Origin: Pseudoflavonifractor sp. MSJ-30
Lineage (GTDB): Bacteria > Bacillota > Clostridia > Oscillospirales > Oscillospiraceae
Length of the DNA stretch: 63,628 nt
Direction of reading: 5' to 3'
Assembly: GCF_018918045.1 (NCBI RefSeq)
Contig: NZ_JAHLPU010000071.1
Span: 1 to 63,628, forward strand
Numbering within the stretch: the first letter of the stretch is position 1; each line of letters starts with the position of its first letter. Positions 1 through 6,738 of the stretch are shown one piece after another. The notes below the pieces were generated by a model. It was not told the DNA's origin, ran no database searches, and saw only the letters and a program-made list of their open reading frames with translations. The translations under genes and the position numbers were made by a program.

Positions 1-93
1 CTGCTGTGGTGTTTGGTTGGAATTGTCCAGCCAAAAGCCGATCCGTGGTGTTGTCTGCATTTTACTAAATACAAATTCTGATTAGTAATATAT

Positions 94-283
94 AAGCGAG
101 GGCGTTACAGCCTTCGCTTTTTCCTTTATGATGAAGGTGATTGGCTGACGGAATTTCCGATTGGGACCCCACGCCCGCCGACAAATGTGTCAGCCAGCCT
201 TCATCATTCTGCATTCGATTCAGCAAGTTGGGACAAATTATTGCTCCCGTTTCACGGACTAATCTGATTGAATCTTGAAGTGC
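94..283 (+). ncRNA. Candidate IS110 bridge RNA
   Basis: Three hairpins lie in a row in the non-coding left end. (1) A 10-bp stem, 94-103 with 110-119, loop of 6. (2) A long stem, 130-149 with 189-205, built of two 8-bp helices (GATGAAGG and TGGCTGAC) with a bulge and a large internal loop at 150-188. (3) A stem, 211-222 with 269-283, again enclosing a large loop at 223-268. This order (short 5' hairpin, then two big looped stems, about 190 nt) matches the published layout of IS621-type bridge RNAs, in which the two loops bind target and donor DNA. The RNA itself is inferred from structure and position. Confidence 0.6.
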
Positions 284-322
284 TGGAACCAATCGTATCT
301 CAACTTATGAAGGAGGAGTCAC

Positions 323-1516
323 ATGATCGCAGTTGGAATCGACATATCCAAAGCCAAAAGTACCGTGGCAGTGATCAACTCAGACGGTACAATTCTGGCA
401 AGTCCATTCACAATGGCGCATACGCGGCCGGAGATGGAGGCTTTCGTGACATACCTGAAGGGACTTGGAGAACCCACAACCATTCTCATGGAGTACACTG
501 GCCACTACCATTATCCGGTGCTCAAAAAGCTTCAAGACGAGGGGTTTCCCGTTTGCATCGTCAATCCATACCAGATGAAAAAATACGGGGATGTCGAGAT
601 TCATAAGGCAAAGACGGACAAGAAGGATGCGCTTCGGATAGCAACCTATGCACTTGAAAAATCCTACAAACTCGTACCGTATAGCTCAATGGAGCAAAAG
701 TATGAGGACTTGAAATTCCTTTCTCGCCAATACAACCAACGTATCTCTTATGTTACAAAACTGAAGGTTCAGCTCATATCTCTGTTGGATCAAACGATGC
801 CTGGGATTACAAAAATACTGCCATTGAACAGCAGAAATCCCGAAAAATGTGCATTGCTGCTTTTTATCAAACGATTCAAGTCCTTTGATGAGATTCAGAG
901 AATTGGAAAGGCTCGGTTCTTGGCGTCCTATGATGTCTTGGCGAAAAAGGCCTCAGAACGCAGTGCATCCAGCAAGGGTCTCAGTATCTACGAGCTCGCT
1001 GCTGACAGCATTACCACCCGCGGTGAAGACCCTTACATTTGGCTCTCACAAAATCAATGCGTCGACCTGCTTTCCGCAACGCAAAATGCTGCCGATGATA
1101 TTATTTCTCAGATGAGAAATATCGCTCAAACGATTCCGGAATACAAGATACTCCGAGCAATGCATGGAGTCGGCGACCGTCTCGGACCGATTATCCTCGC
1201 TGAGATCGGCGACATCCGTCGCTTTCACAGCGGCAAGGCCTTGAACTCCTATGCCGGCAACGATGCCCCTCCATATCAATCCGGACAATTCGAGAGCAGA
1301 AACCGCCACATTTCAAAACGTGGCAGTTCTGCCCTCCGGAAGGCTTGTTACGAGGTAATGCAGGCCCTTAAACTGACAAAACCTCAAGACGACCCCGTGT
1401 ACCTCTTTATGCTCAAAAAAGAACAGGAAGGGAAGCCTTTCAACGTAGCCAAGATGGCTGGCGTGAACAAGTTCCTCCGGATCTACTATGCCAGAGCGAT
1501 GGAACTCTACAAGTAA
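323..1516 (+). CDS. IS110-family transposase (bridge-RNA-type recombinase)
   Basis: 397 aa, start ATG preceded by AAGGAGGA at 309-316. The N-terminal half is the RuvC-like DEDD domain: GIDISKAKS at the start, MEYTGHYH near residue 60 and KTDKKDA near residue 100 carry the acidic residues. The C-terminal half is the Transposase_20 (HhH) domain, MHGVGDRLGP near 280, followed by the YQSGQ segment whose Ser320 is the likely catalytic serine of this family. Full length with no frameshift, so probably active. It acts on its own element, joining and integrating ends without terminal inverted repeats. Confidence 0.95.
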   Translation: MIAVGIDISKAKSTVAVINSDGTILASPFTMAHTRPEMEAFVTYLKGLGEPTTILMEYTGHYHYPVLKKLQDEGFPVCIVNPYQMKKYGDVEIHKAKTDKKDALRIATYALEKSYKLVPYSSMEQKYEDLKFLSRQYNQRISYVTKLKVQLISLLDQTMPGITKILPLNSRNPEKCALLLFIKRFKSFDEIQRIGKARFLASYDVLAKKASERSASSKGLSIYELAADSITTRGEDPYIWLSQNQCVDLLSATQNAADDIISQMRNIAQTIPEYKILRAMHGVGDRLGPIILAEIGDIRRFHSGKALNSYAGNDAPPYQSGQFESRNRHISKRGSSALRKACYEVMQALKLTKPQDDPVYLFMLKKEQEGKPFNVAKMAGVNKFLRIYYARAMELYK

Positions 1517-1821
1517 ACCGATTTGATTCTACATCATTTTTTCAGAGCCCGCAATCTGGCGGGTTAATTTAGTGCGCCCTTTTTTCAGTGCAACTTCCGG
1601 AAAAAAGTCCTTGACAAACATTAGCAAGATTTGTAGTTCTCTAATCTGATTCTATACCACTCTGTCTATACCGTTCAATAAATATCTGTTCCTTGCCTGA
1701 AGGTATCCTCTTCGAATGCCCGCAGGCTTTTTTTATTTTTTCTCATTCAGGGGTGCGTTTCTCCCCTCCTTTCGAGGACGGAAGACATGAAGGGAGAACA
1801 ACAAAGAATCGAGGTGATGAC
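1517..1821. other. IS right end and junction with flanking DNA, no gene
   Basis: This stretch holds the right end of the insertion sequence (to about 1647). It contains a small hairpin CCCGC/GCGGG near 1553-1568, a TTGACA at 1611-1616 with no good -10 at the proper distance, and CTAATCTGATT at 1641-1651, which also occurs inside the candidate RNA at 259-269. Beyond the element lie two direct copies of TCTATACC (1651-1658, 1665-1672) and a GC-poor leader to the next small gene. I see no coding sequence. Confidence 0.6.
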
Positions 1822-2043
1822 ATGAAACTCAGACACAGAATCCGCATCAACGTCACAGACAGCTCCGGACGCAGGACAAAGGTAGTAAACAGCGGTGTCC
1901 GCCACCTTCCGATGAAACTCCTCACAGCTCTCTTCGGGGAAAACACGGAAGTACTAATCCTCTCTCCTGGTCAGAGCGTCCAGTCAGTAGAAATCCATGA
2001 AATGAAAGGAGGCGAAACAAATGACTCAGGAAGAACTGCTTAA
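1822..2043 (+). CDS. Small basic protein of mobile-element type, unknown function
   Basis: 73 aa starting MKLRHRIRINV, with a GAGGTG ribosome binding site 5 nt upstream of the ATG. Rich in Arg and Lys in its first 40 residues. I do not recognise a named domain. Small proteins of this look sit in conjugative or prophage regions of Clostridia next to the kind of gene that follows. Its 3' end overlaps the next start by 23 nt, so the two are translated together. A longer reading frame extends upstream but has no ribosome binding site. Confidence 0.6.
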   Translation: MKLRHRIRINVTDSSGRRTKVVNSGVRHLPMKLLTALFGENTEVLILSPGQSVQSVEIHEMKGGETNDSGRTA

Positions 2044-2389
2044 GGCAATCGCAGAAGATTTCCGCAGAACAGCCGACCACATTGAAAAGCTCACAGGTGC
2101 AGGTGTAGAAAGCCCCGCCGATCCTAAAGCGGAAACGGCCCCGTCTGCAGAAAACGTACCGGATGAAAAGCCGGTGACACTCGAGGAAGTTCGCACGGTT
2201 CTCTCTGCAAAGAGCAGCGAAGGCTATGGAAGCCAGGTCCGCGATCTCATCCACTCATTCGGTGCAGAGAAGCTCAGCGCGGTCGATCCCTCGCACTACA
2301 GGGAAATGCTGAAGAAAGCTGAGGTGATCGGGAATGCCGGTTACCGCAACCTTGAACCACAACGAGAAAGTATCCTTTTTAACAATTGA
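2021..2389 (+). pseudogene. Prophage/ICE-type small protein (the kind often labelled rRNA biogenesis protein rrp5), 3' end replaced
   Basis: 122 aa with AAAGGAGG before the ATG. The N-terminal 30 residues form a helix, the middle (35-55) is a Pro/Glu/Ala linker, and residues 55-105 carry the conserved stretch VTLEEVRTVLSAKS...VRDLI...YGAEKL-like repeats seen in many Clostridia phage and ICE proteins. The rrp5 label on these is a database habit, not a function. Family members normally end shortly after the AEVIGNA segment. Here the frame runs on for about 16 unrelated residues, because at about 2330-2345 the DNA switches into an inverted uppP fragment. The domain itself looks intact. Confidence 0.6.
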
Positions 2390-2632
2390 CTGTGCTTTGT
2401 TCTTAAATTGAAAGGGAAACATCTTGTTCCAAAACATTACAACCACTGCGAGTATAGCTCCAAGTTGAATAACAACAAAAAACATTTCTTTAAATGCTTC
2501 GCTCATATTAAGTGTGATAAATTCGTCCACAAGAATCATATGTCCTGTGCTGCTGATAGGTAGCCACTCAGTAATACCCTCAACAATTCCAAGAAAAATA
2601 ACTTTTAAAATTTCTATAAAATCAAGTACCAT
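2330..2632 (-). pseudogene. Truncated undecaprenyl-diphosphatase (UppP/BcrD family)
   Basis: Reading from 2632, about 100 residues match the N-terminus of UppP/Bac[18 protein letters not shown] holds the first catalytic motif (two Glu, SSTGH), followed by [10 protein letters not shown]. Homology stops near residue 101, where the frame runs into the antisense of the neighbouring gene, so two thirds of the enzyme, including the PGxSRSG motif, is missing. A good AGGAGG site precedes the ATG. The fragment is much AT-richer than the chromosome, and its sequence type recalls bacitracin-resistance bcrD genes carried on mobile elements. Not functional. Confidence 0.85.
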
Positions 2633-2650
2633 TATTTCAAATCCTCCTTT

Positions 2651-3109
2651 TTAAAATGATGAAAGGTCATAAGAAAACCAACTGCTGATGGAATCGCTCA
2701 TATACACACCATGCTTGCGGATGGACGGGAGAACTTCATCAAACACCCAGTGTTCAAACCGTTCTGCCGATGGCAGCTTGCTGTGAACGATCAGCCGGTA
2801 AACATCGCCTTCCGTGATAAAGGAGATTTCAACGACCTGCTCTCCAGCATCCCCATACTGATTCACCTTCTGAACGACCCCCTCGCGTTTCGTTAAGGGG
2901 CCTCTGCAATGGCGTTTCACTGCAGCGTAGGGATTCACATATCCCAACGCTTTCGCCACATCGCTTGCACAGAAAAAGGTCTTGCCTGCCTCCTGCAACA
3001 CGCGGATCGAACCAAACTCCTGGTTCTCGAACACCTTCATCATCTGCCTCGACTGTCCGCCATGACTGCCCACATCGGTGTCATGGGTCTTCTGATTGAA
3101 ATCCATCAT
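2651..3109 (-). pseudogene. Phage antirepressor, BRO-N domain only (truncated)
   Basis: 152 aa from an ATG with AGGAGG 9 nt upstream. Residues 25-135 are a BRO-N domain (FENQEFGSIRVL, FCASDVAKALGYVNPYAAVKRHC, FITEGDVYRLIVHSKLPSAERFEHWVFDEVLPSIRKHG). Complete antirepressors of this kind continue with a KilAC or ANT domain. Here the frame ends about 15 residues after BRO-N in unrelated sequence, just where the uppP fragment's leader begins (about 2690). BRO-N binds DNA in phage and element regulation, so this is a prophage or ICE remnant. Confidence 0.85.
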
Positions 3110-3159
3110 ACCTGTTACCTCCTACTCAGATTTGTCTCGCCGGATTTCGGGCGAAAAAA

Positions 3160-3208
3160 ATAGAGCCTCGACCCATTCTCGTTTTCAAAGAATGAGCCAA
3201 GGCTCTAT
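3160..3208 (-). terminator. Hairpin with T-run upstream of the antirepressor fragment
   Basis: A 9-bp outer stem (ATAGAGCCT with AGGCTCTAT) and a 6-bp inner stem (CATTCT with AGAATG). On the minus strand it is followed by a run of T, so it would stop leftward transcription before the antirepressor. Confidence 0.55.
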
Positions 3209-3486
3209 GTAACAGGATACCTGATATTATTTTTTTGCAGAATTCGTCAGAACTCGCCAAACGATCCTGACACTGTTTTTCATTCCATTTCAGCCGGATT
3301 TTTACCGAAAATCTGTCAAGGATATGGGGCTAATTTCCCCTCCAAAATGGCCTTCTGTAAACCCATTTTCCCACCCATTAGGCTCAAAAATAGGCCGTAA
3401 ACCCATGGTAAACCCATCAAAATGGGCTAATTTGAAGTCAAATTTCCTCAAATTTCACCATCGGAATCAGGTGATTTTAGGCATAG
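3209..3486. other. AT-rich non-coding stretch at the 3' side of rpsI, possible attachment-site region
   Basis: No convincing gene. It holds three direct copies of a 10-mer (listed separately) and several short A/T-rich palindromes. Because it lies between mobile-element fragments and the end of rpsI, a known integration target of ICEs, it may be an old attachment region. This is inference. Confidence 0.35.
3357..3417. repeat. Three direct copies of GTAAACCCAT
   Basis: Exact 10-mers at 3357-3366, 3397-3406 and 3408-3417. Two are 11 bp apart (one helical turn) and the third is 40 bp away. Such spacing resembles recombinase arm-type or plasmid iteron sites, but nothing adjacent proves a role. 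Confidence 0.55.
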
Positions 3487-3523
3487 AAAAAGCCCGGAAA
3501 ATGGCGTATTTCCGGGCTTTTTT
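3487..3523 (-). terminator. Terminator after rpsI
   Basis: A 13-bp stem, 3488-3500 with 3509-3521 (core AGCCCGGAAA), with T-rich sequence following on the minus strand. It ends the rplM-rpsI transcript. Confidence 0.85.
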
Positions 3524-3542
3524 AGCATTATTAAGCTGTAGA

Positions 3543-3947
3543 TTATCGCTTGCTGAACTGAGGTGCGCGACGAGCGGCTTTGAGGCCGTACTTCTTTCTT
3601 TCCTTCATTCTGGGGTCACGGGTCAGGAAACCGGCGGCCTTCAGAGAAGCACGGAACTCGGGGTTGACGGTCAGCAGGGCACGGGCGATGCCGTGACGGA
3701 TAGCACCGGCCTGGCCGGAAACGCCGCCGCCGCAGACGGAAACGACAACATCGACCTTGTCGACCAGCTCAGTGGTGACCAGGGGCTGACGAACGACCAG
3801 CTTCAGGGTCTCCAGACCGAAGTAATCATTGATGTCGCGACCGTTGATGATGATGGAACCGGTGCCGTTCTCGTAAACGCGAACGCGGGCGATGCTGGAC
3901 TTACGACGGCCGGTGCCGTAAAAATACTTCTTCTTGCTCTCGTACAT
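3543..3947 (-). CDS. rpsI: 30S ribosomal protein S9
   Basis: 134 aa, the usual length, with [15 protein letters not shown] at the N-terminus, [19 protein letters not shown] in the middle and the invariant C-terminal SKR that reaches the P-site tRNA in the 30S subunit. GGAGG lies 9 nt before the ATG. Second gene of the rplM-rpsI operon, 16 nt after rplM, ended by a strong terminator. Its 3' end faces the mobile-element remnants, but the last codons are intact. Confidence 0.98.
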   Translation of the reverse strand: MYESKKKYFYGTGRRKSSIARVRVYENGTGSIIINGRDINDYFGLETLKLVVRQPLVTTELVDKVDVVVSVCGGGVSGQAGAIRHGIARALLTVNPEFRASLKAAGFLTRDPRMKERKKYGLKAARRAPQFSKR

Positions 3948-3963
3948 ACTGTGTTACCTCCAA

Positions 3964-4395
3964 TTAGTCCAGAGTCCAGGCTTCGGGCTTCTGGGCGGCA
4001 TGAGGATGCTCAGCACCCTTGTACAGGTGCAGACGGGTCATGCAGTTGCGGCCCAGAGTGTTCTTGGGCAGCATGCCCTTAACGGCGACTTCCATGGCGT
4101 AGTCGGAACGGTTCTCCATCATGGTGCGGGCCTTGGTTTCCTTCAGACCGCCGATCCAGCCGGATACGCGATAGTAGATCTTCTGCTCGGGCTTCTTGCC
4201 GGTCAGAACAGCCTTGTCGGTGTTGATGATGATGACATTGTCTCCGCAATCAACGTTGGGAGTGAAATCGACCTTGTGCTTGCCGCGCAGCAGGTTGGCA
4301 GCGATCACAGCGGTACGGCCCAGGGGCTTACCGGCTGCATCGATGACGTACCATTTGCGCACCACGGTCTCCTTCTTGGCGAGGGTAGTGGACAT
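3964..4395 (-). CDS. rplM: 50S ribosomal protein L13
   Basis: 143 aa from the ATG with TTGGAGGA just upstream; longer in-frame readings lack a site. Typical L13 features: KWYVIDAAGKPLGRTA near the start, DNVIIINTDKAVLTGKK, and AVKGMLPKNTLGR in the C-terminal half. An early assembly protein of the large subunit. First gene of its operon, behind a near-consensus SigA promoter and an untranslated leader of about 70 nt. Confidence 0.98.
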   Translation of the reverse strand: MSTTLAKKETVVRKWYVIDAAGKPLGRTAVIAANLLRGKHKVDFTPNVDCGDNVIIINTDKAVLTGKKPEQKIYYRVSGWIGGLKETKARTMMENRSDYAMEVAVKGMLPKNTLGRNCMTRLHLYKGAEHPHAAQKPEAWTLD

Positions 4396-4468
4396 ATGGG
4401 TTCCTCCAATTTTTTGGTAAAATATTTTGACATTTTCGTGTGTTTGAAGTACAATAGCTTCAAACCGC
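4396..4468 (-). promoter_or_regulatory. rplM 5' leader with hairpin (L13-leader-like)
   Basis: The leader contains a 7-bp hairpin, 4443-4449 with 4458-4464 (TTTGAAG/CTTCAAA), directly after the expected start site. Firmicute rplM genes often carry an autoregulatory L13 leader. Position fits, but I cannot confirm the family structure. Confidence 0.4.
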
Positions 4469-4474
4469 TTGACC

Positions 4475-4503
4475 TTTATACCATAAGAAAATTCAAATGT
4501 CAA
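4475..4503 (-). promoter_or_regulatory. SigA promoter of rplM-rpsI
   Basis: On the minus strand TTGACA (4498-4503), 17 bp, TATAAA (4475-4480). Confidence 0.85.
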
Positions 4504-4622
4504 CACCTTTTTTGAAGAATTTTATGCAGTATATGATAACCTCGTGAATTCTTCAAAATGCTTGCGAATGCTCTTGAATTCTCACTTGCGGTTTCAGCTG
4601 ATTTTTGAAGGAAATGATGACA

Positions 4623-5375
4623 ATGCAAAGACTTGTCGGCTTGGTCCGCCGGTGCGTGGAAGACTACTCGATGATTGAAGACGGAGATAAAATTGCCGTA
4701 GGTGTTTCCGGCGGCAAGGATTCCCTGGTGCTGCTGAAGCTTTTGGCGGCCCTGCGGGAGTACCATAATAAAAGTTTTCAGCTGGAGGCCATTACCGTTG
4801 ATATGGGCCTTGGCATGGATTACAGCGGCATCGCCGAAATGTGCCGGGAACTGGAGGTCCCTTATACCGTGGTCAAGACGGAAATCGGCCCCATTATTTT
4901 TGACTACCGGAAGGAAAAAAATCCCTGCTCCATGTGCTCCAAAATGCGCCGGGGTGCTTTGAATCAGGCGCTGGTGACGAAGGGCTTCAATAAGCTGGCC
5001 CTGGGGCACCATTATGATGATGCCGTGGAGACCTTCCTGATGAGTCTCATCTACGAGGGCCGCATTAGCTGCTTCCAGCCGGTGACCCACCTGGACCGCA
5101 CGGGCATTACCCAGATCAGGCCCATGCTCTATATCCATGAGAAGACTGTGTCCGCTTTCGCGCAGAAAGAAAACCTGCCTGTGCTGCAAAACCGCTGCCC
5201 GGTGGACAAGCACACGAAGCGTGAGGAGATCAAGGATTTGATTTACGACCTGGTCAAGACCTACCCGGATCTGAAAGAACGGATATTCGGCGCTATGCAG
5301 CGCTATCCCCTGGAGGCGTGGGAGCCCCATGGGCGGTACAAGCGGCCCAAAGAGCCGGATGATCTGGAATTTTAG
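4623..5375 (+). CDS. TtcA-like tRNA 2-thiocytidine synthetase family protein
   Basis: 250 aa. The PP-loop ATP-pyrophosphatase motif SGGKDS lies near residue 30, CSMC near residue 100 and a third Cys in QNRCP near 190. These three Cys match the set that binds the [4Fe-4S] cluster in TtcA, which thiolates C32 of some tRNAs after adenylation. LGHHYDDAVET is the second ATP-site motif. I chose the ATG at 4623 because homologues begin MQ(K/R)L and AAGGA lies about 10 nt upstream; ATG 4614 and 4617 are alternatives. The exact tRNA substrate in this lineage is not shown. Confidence 0.85.
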   Translation: MQRLVGLVRRCVEDYSMIEDGDKIAVGVSGGKDSLVLLKLLAALREYHNKSFQLEAITVDMGLGMDYSGIAEMCRELEVPYTVVKTEIGPIIFDYRKEKNPCSMCSKMRRGALNQALVTKGFNKLALGHHYDDAVETFLMSLIYEGRISCFQPVTHLDRTGITQIRPMLYIHEKTVSAFAQKENLPVLQNRCPVDKHTKREEIKDLIYDLVKTYPDLKERIFGAMQRYPLEAWEPHGRYKRPKEPDDLEF

Positions 5376-5433
5376 GGAATGATTTCCAGAAAATATGGGA
5401 AAACTTTCTCCACAACCGGAAGGAGGAAGCGGT

Positions 5434-5688
5434 ATGGTAAAAGGCATTTCCCGTCAGGTGATTCTGGTTCCCAGCCCTGATAAGGCACTGTTCGACCAGG
5501 CAATCTTTATTCTCAAGGATAACGCGGTGTCCGAGGGCGTCAGCGACGAGGCGCTTATCAAGGAGGCCCGCCAGGTCATGCGCTCCGGCGGGCGAAAAAA
5601 GCGCGGCGCGGTCCTTTACGGTCTTTTCTGGGCCGCCTGTGGTGCGCTGCTTACAGGAATGGCCTGGGTGCTGAGTGCGGTGCTGTAA
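5434..5688 (+). CDS. Small C-terminally anchored membrane protein, unknown function
   Basis: 84 aa from an ATG with AGGAGG 8 nt upstream; the reading can be extended 13 codons but without a site. The first 55 residues are soluble (ISRQVILVPSPDKALFDQAIFIL, with charged helices), then RSGGRKKRG, then one transmembrane helix at about 62-83 to the end. It looks like a tail-anchored protein with its bulk in the cytoplasm. 58 nt after the TtcA-like gene and 28 nt before dusB, so probably co-transcribed. I do not recognise the family. Confidence 0.7.
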   Translation: MVKGISRQVILVPSPDKALFDQAIFILKDNAVSEGVSDEALIKEARQVMRSGGRKKRGAVLYGLFWAACGALLTGMAWVLSAVL

Positions 5689-5716
5689 AAATTGAATTCA
5701 GAAAGAGAGATATTCC

Positions 5717-6682
5717 ATGAAAATTGGAAATTTGACAGTAGAAAACCCCCTGTTTCTTGCCCCAATGGCCGGGGTTACCGACTGGGCATTCCGGACGGTC
5801 TGCGCAAAGCTGTGGGCGGGTGTCACGGTGACGGAGATGGTCTCCTCCCGGGCTCTGGTGTATCAGGACAAAAAGACCGCCAAGCTGCTGCGGAAAAACG
5901 AAGGCAGTCTCTGCGGCGCCCAGATTTTCGGCAACGATCCGGAGATCATGGCCCGGGGTGCCCGGCTGGCGTTGGAGATTTCCGGCTGCGACTTTCTGGA
6001 CATCAACATGGGCTGTCCCATGCCGAAGATTGCCAATTCCGGGGACGGCTGCGGTCTGATGCGCACACCGGAACTGGCCCAGAAAATCGTGGAAGCAGTC
6101 GTCAAGGCCGTTGATGTGCCTGTAACGGTGAAATGCCGTCTGGGCTGGGATAAAGGAAGCATTAACGTTTTGGAGTTTACCAAACGCATGGAGGATGCCG
6201 GGGCGGCTATGGTTACCGTCCACGGCAGGACCCGCAGCCAGCTCTATTCCGGCGTGGCCGACTGGGATGCCATTCGGAAGGTCAAGGCCCAGCTGTCCAT
6301 TCCCGTTGTTGCCAACGGAGATATCACCGGCCCGGAGGCCGCTCTGCGCTGCGCCAAATGGACCGGGGCGGACGGATTGATGATAGGCCGCAGCTGCTTT
6401 GGCGACCCGTGGATATTCCAGCAGGTGAAGGCCGCCTTGGCTGGGGAGGAGATTCCGGAGCGGCCCCTGCTGAAAGACCGCATTGCCGTGGCTGTGGAGC
6501 AGTTCCGGCTGGCGGAGCAGGACCACGGGGAGCATGTGGCCTGCCTGGAAGCCCGGAAACACTTTGCCTGGTATCTTCGGGGCGTCAGTCACAGCGGCTT
6601 TTACAAGCAGCAGATATCCTCTCTGACCACCATGGAGGATATTTACCGGGTGGCAAAGGAAATTTCCAGAGATTTGCGGTAA
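5717..6682 (+). CDS. dusB: tRNA-dihydrouridine synthase
   Basis: 321 aa, full length for DusB/NifR3. FLAPMAGVTDWAFR at the start is the FMN-binding entry of the TIM barrel; INMGCPMPKI has the catalytic Cys of the NxGCP motif; VTVKCRLGWD and VHGRTRSQLYSG follow, and GLMIGRSCFGDPWIF closes the FMN site. It reduces uridine to dihydrouridine in tRNA with NADPH. AGAGAGA lies before the ATG. Downstream of the TtcA-like gene, making a small tRNA-modification operon. Confidence 0.95.
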   Translation: MKIGNLTVENPLFLAPMAGVTDWAFRTVCAKLWAGVTVTEMVSSRALVYQDKKTAKLLRKNEGSLCGAQIFGNDPEIMARGARLALEISGCDFLDINMGCPMPKIANSGDGCGLMRTPELAQKIVEAVVKAVDVPVTVKCRLGWDKGSINVLEFTKRMEDAGAAMVTVHGRTRSQLYSGVADWDAIRKVKAQLSIPVVANGDITGPEAALRCAKWTGADGLMIGRSCFGDPWIFQQVKAALAGEEIPERPLLKDRIAVAVEQFRLAEQDHGEHVACLEARKHFAWYLRGVSHSGFYKQQISSLTTMEDIYRVAKEISRDLR

Positions 6683-6738
6683 ATGGAATGCATAAGCGGA
6701 ATAGCCGTTTCACATCCTAGCCAAGAGAGGTGAGAGAT

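Larger units (their letters stand above)
78..1647 (+). mobile_element. IS110-family insertion sequence, apparently complete
   Basis: One DEDD-type transposase gene is flanked by about 245 nt of structured non-coding left end and about 130 nt of right end, with no terminal inverted repeats, as is usual for IS110. The 7-mer TCTGATT occurs at both sides (77-83 and 1645-1651). I place the crossover at a CT dinucleotide inside it, which gives an element of about 1.57 kb, within the family range. The ends are inferred and may be off by a few bases. The element sits at the edge of a stretch of other mobile-element remnants. Confidence 0.72.

Noticed and set aside
94..125. First hairpin of the IS left end as a plain terminator
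   Set aside because: A T-run does follow the stem, so this is possible, but two more large stems follow at once and the set fits a guide RNA better. The terminator reading remains an alternative.
1611..1616. TTGACA in the IS right end as a promoter for the next genes
   Set aside because: At 17 bp the sequence is TAGTTC, a poor -10; no good -10 lies within 15-19 bp.
3324..4082. Plus-strand frame across rpsI and rplM
   Set aside because: It is antisense to two ribosomal protein genes and has no ribosome binding site.
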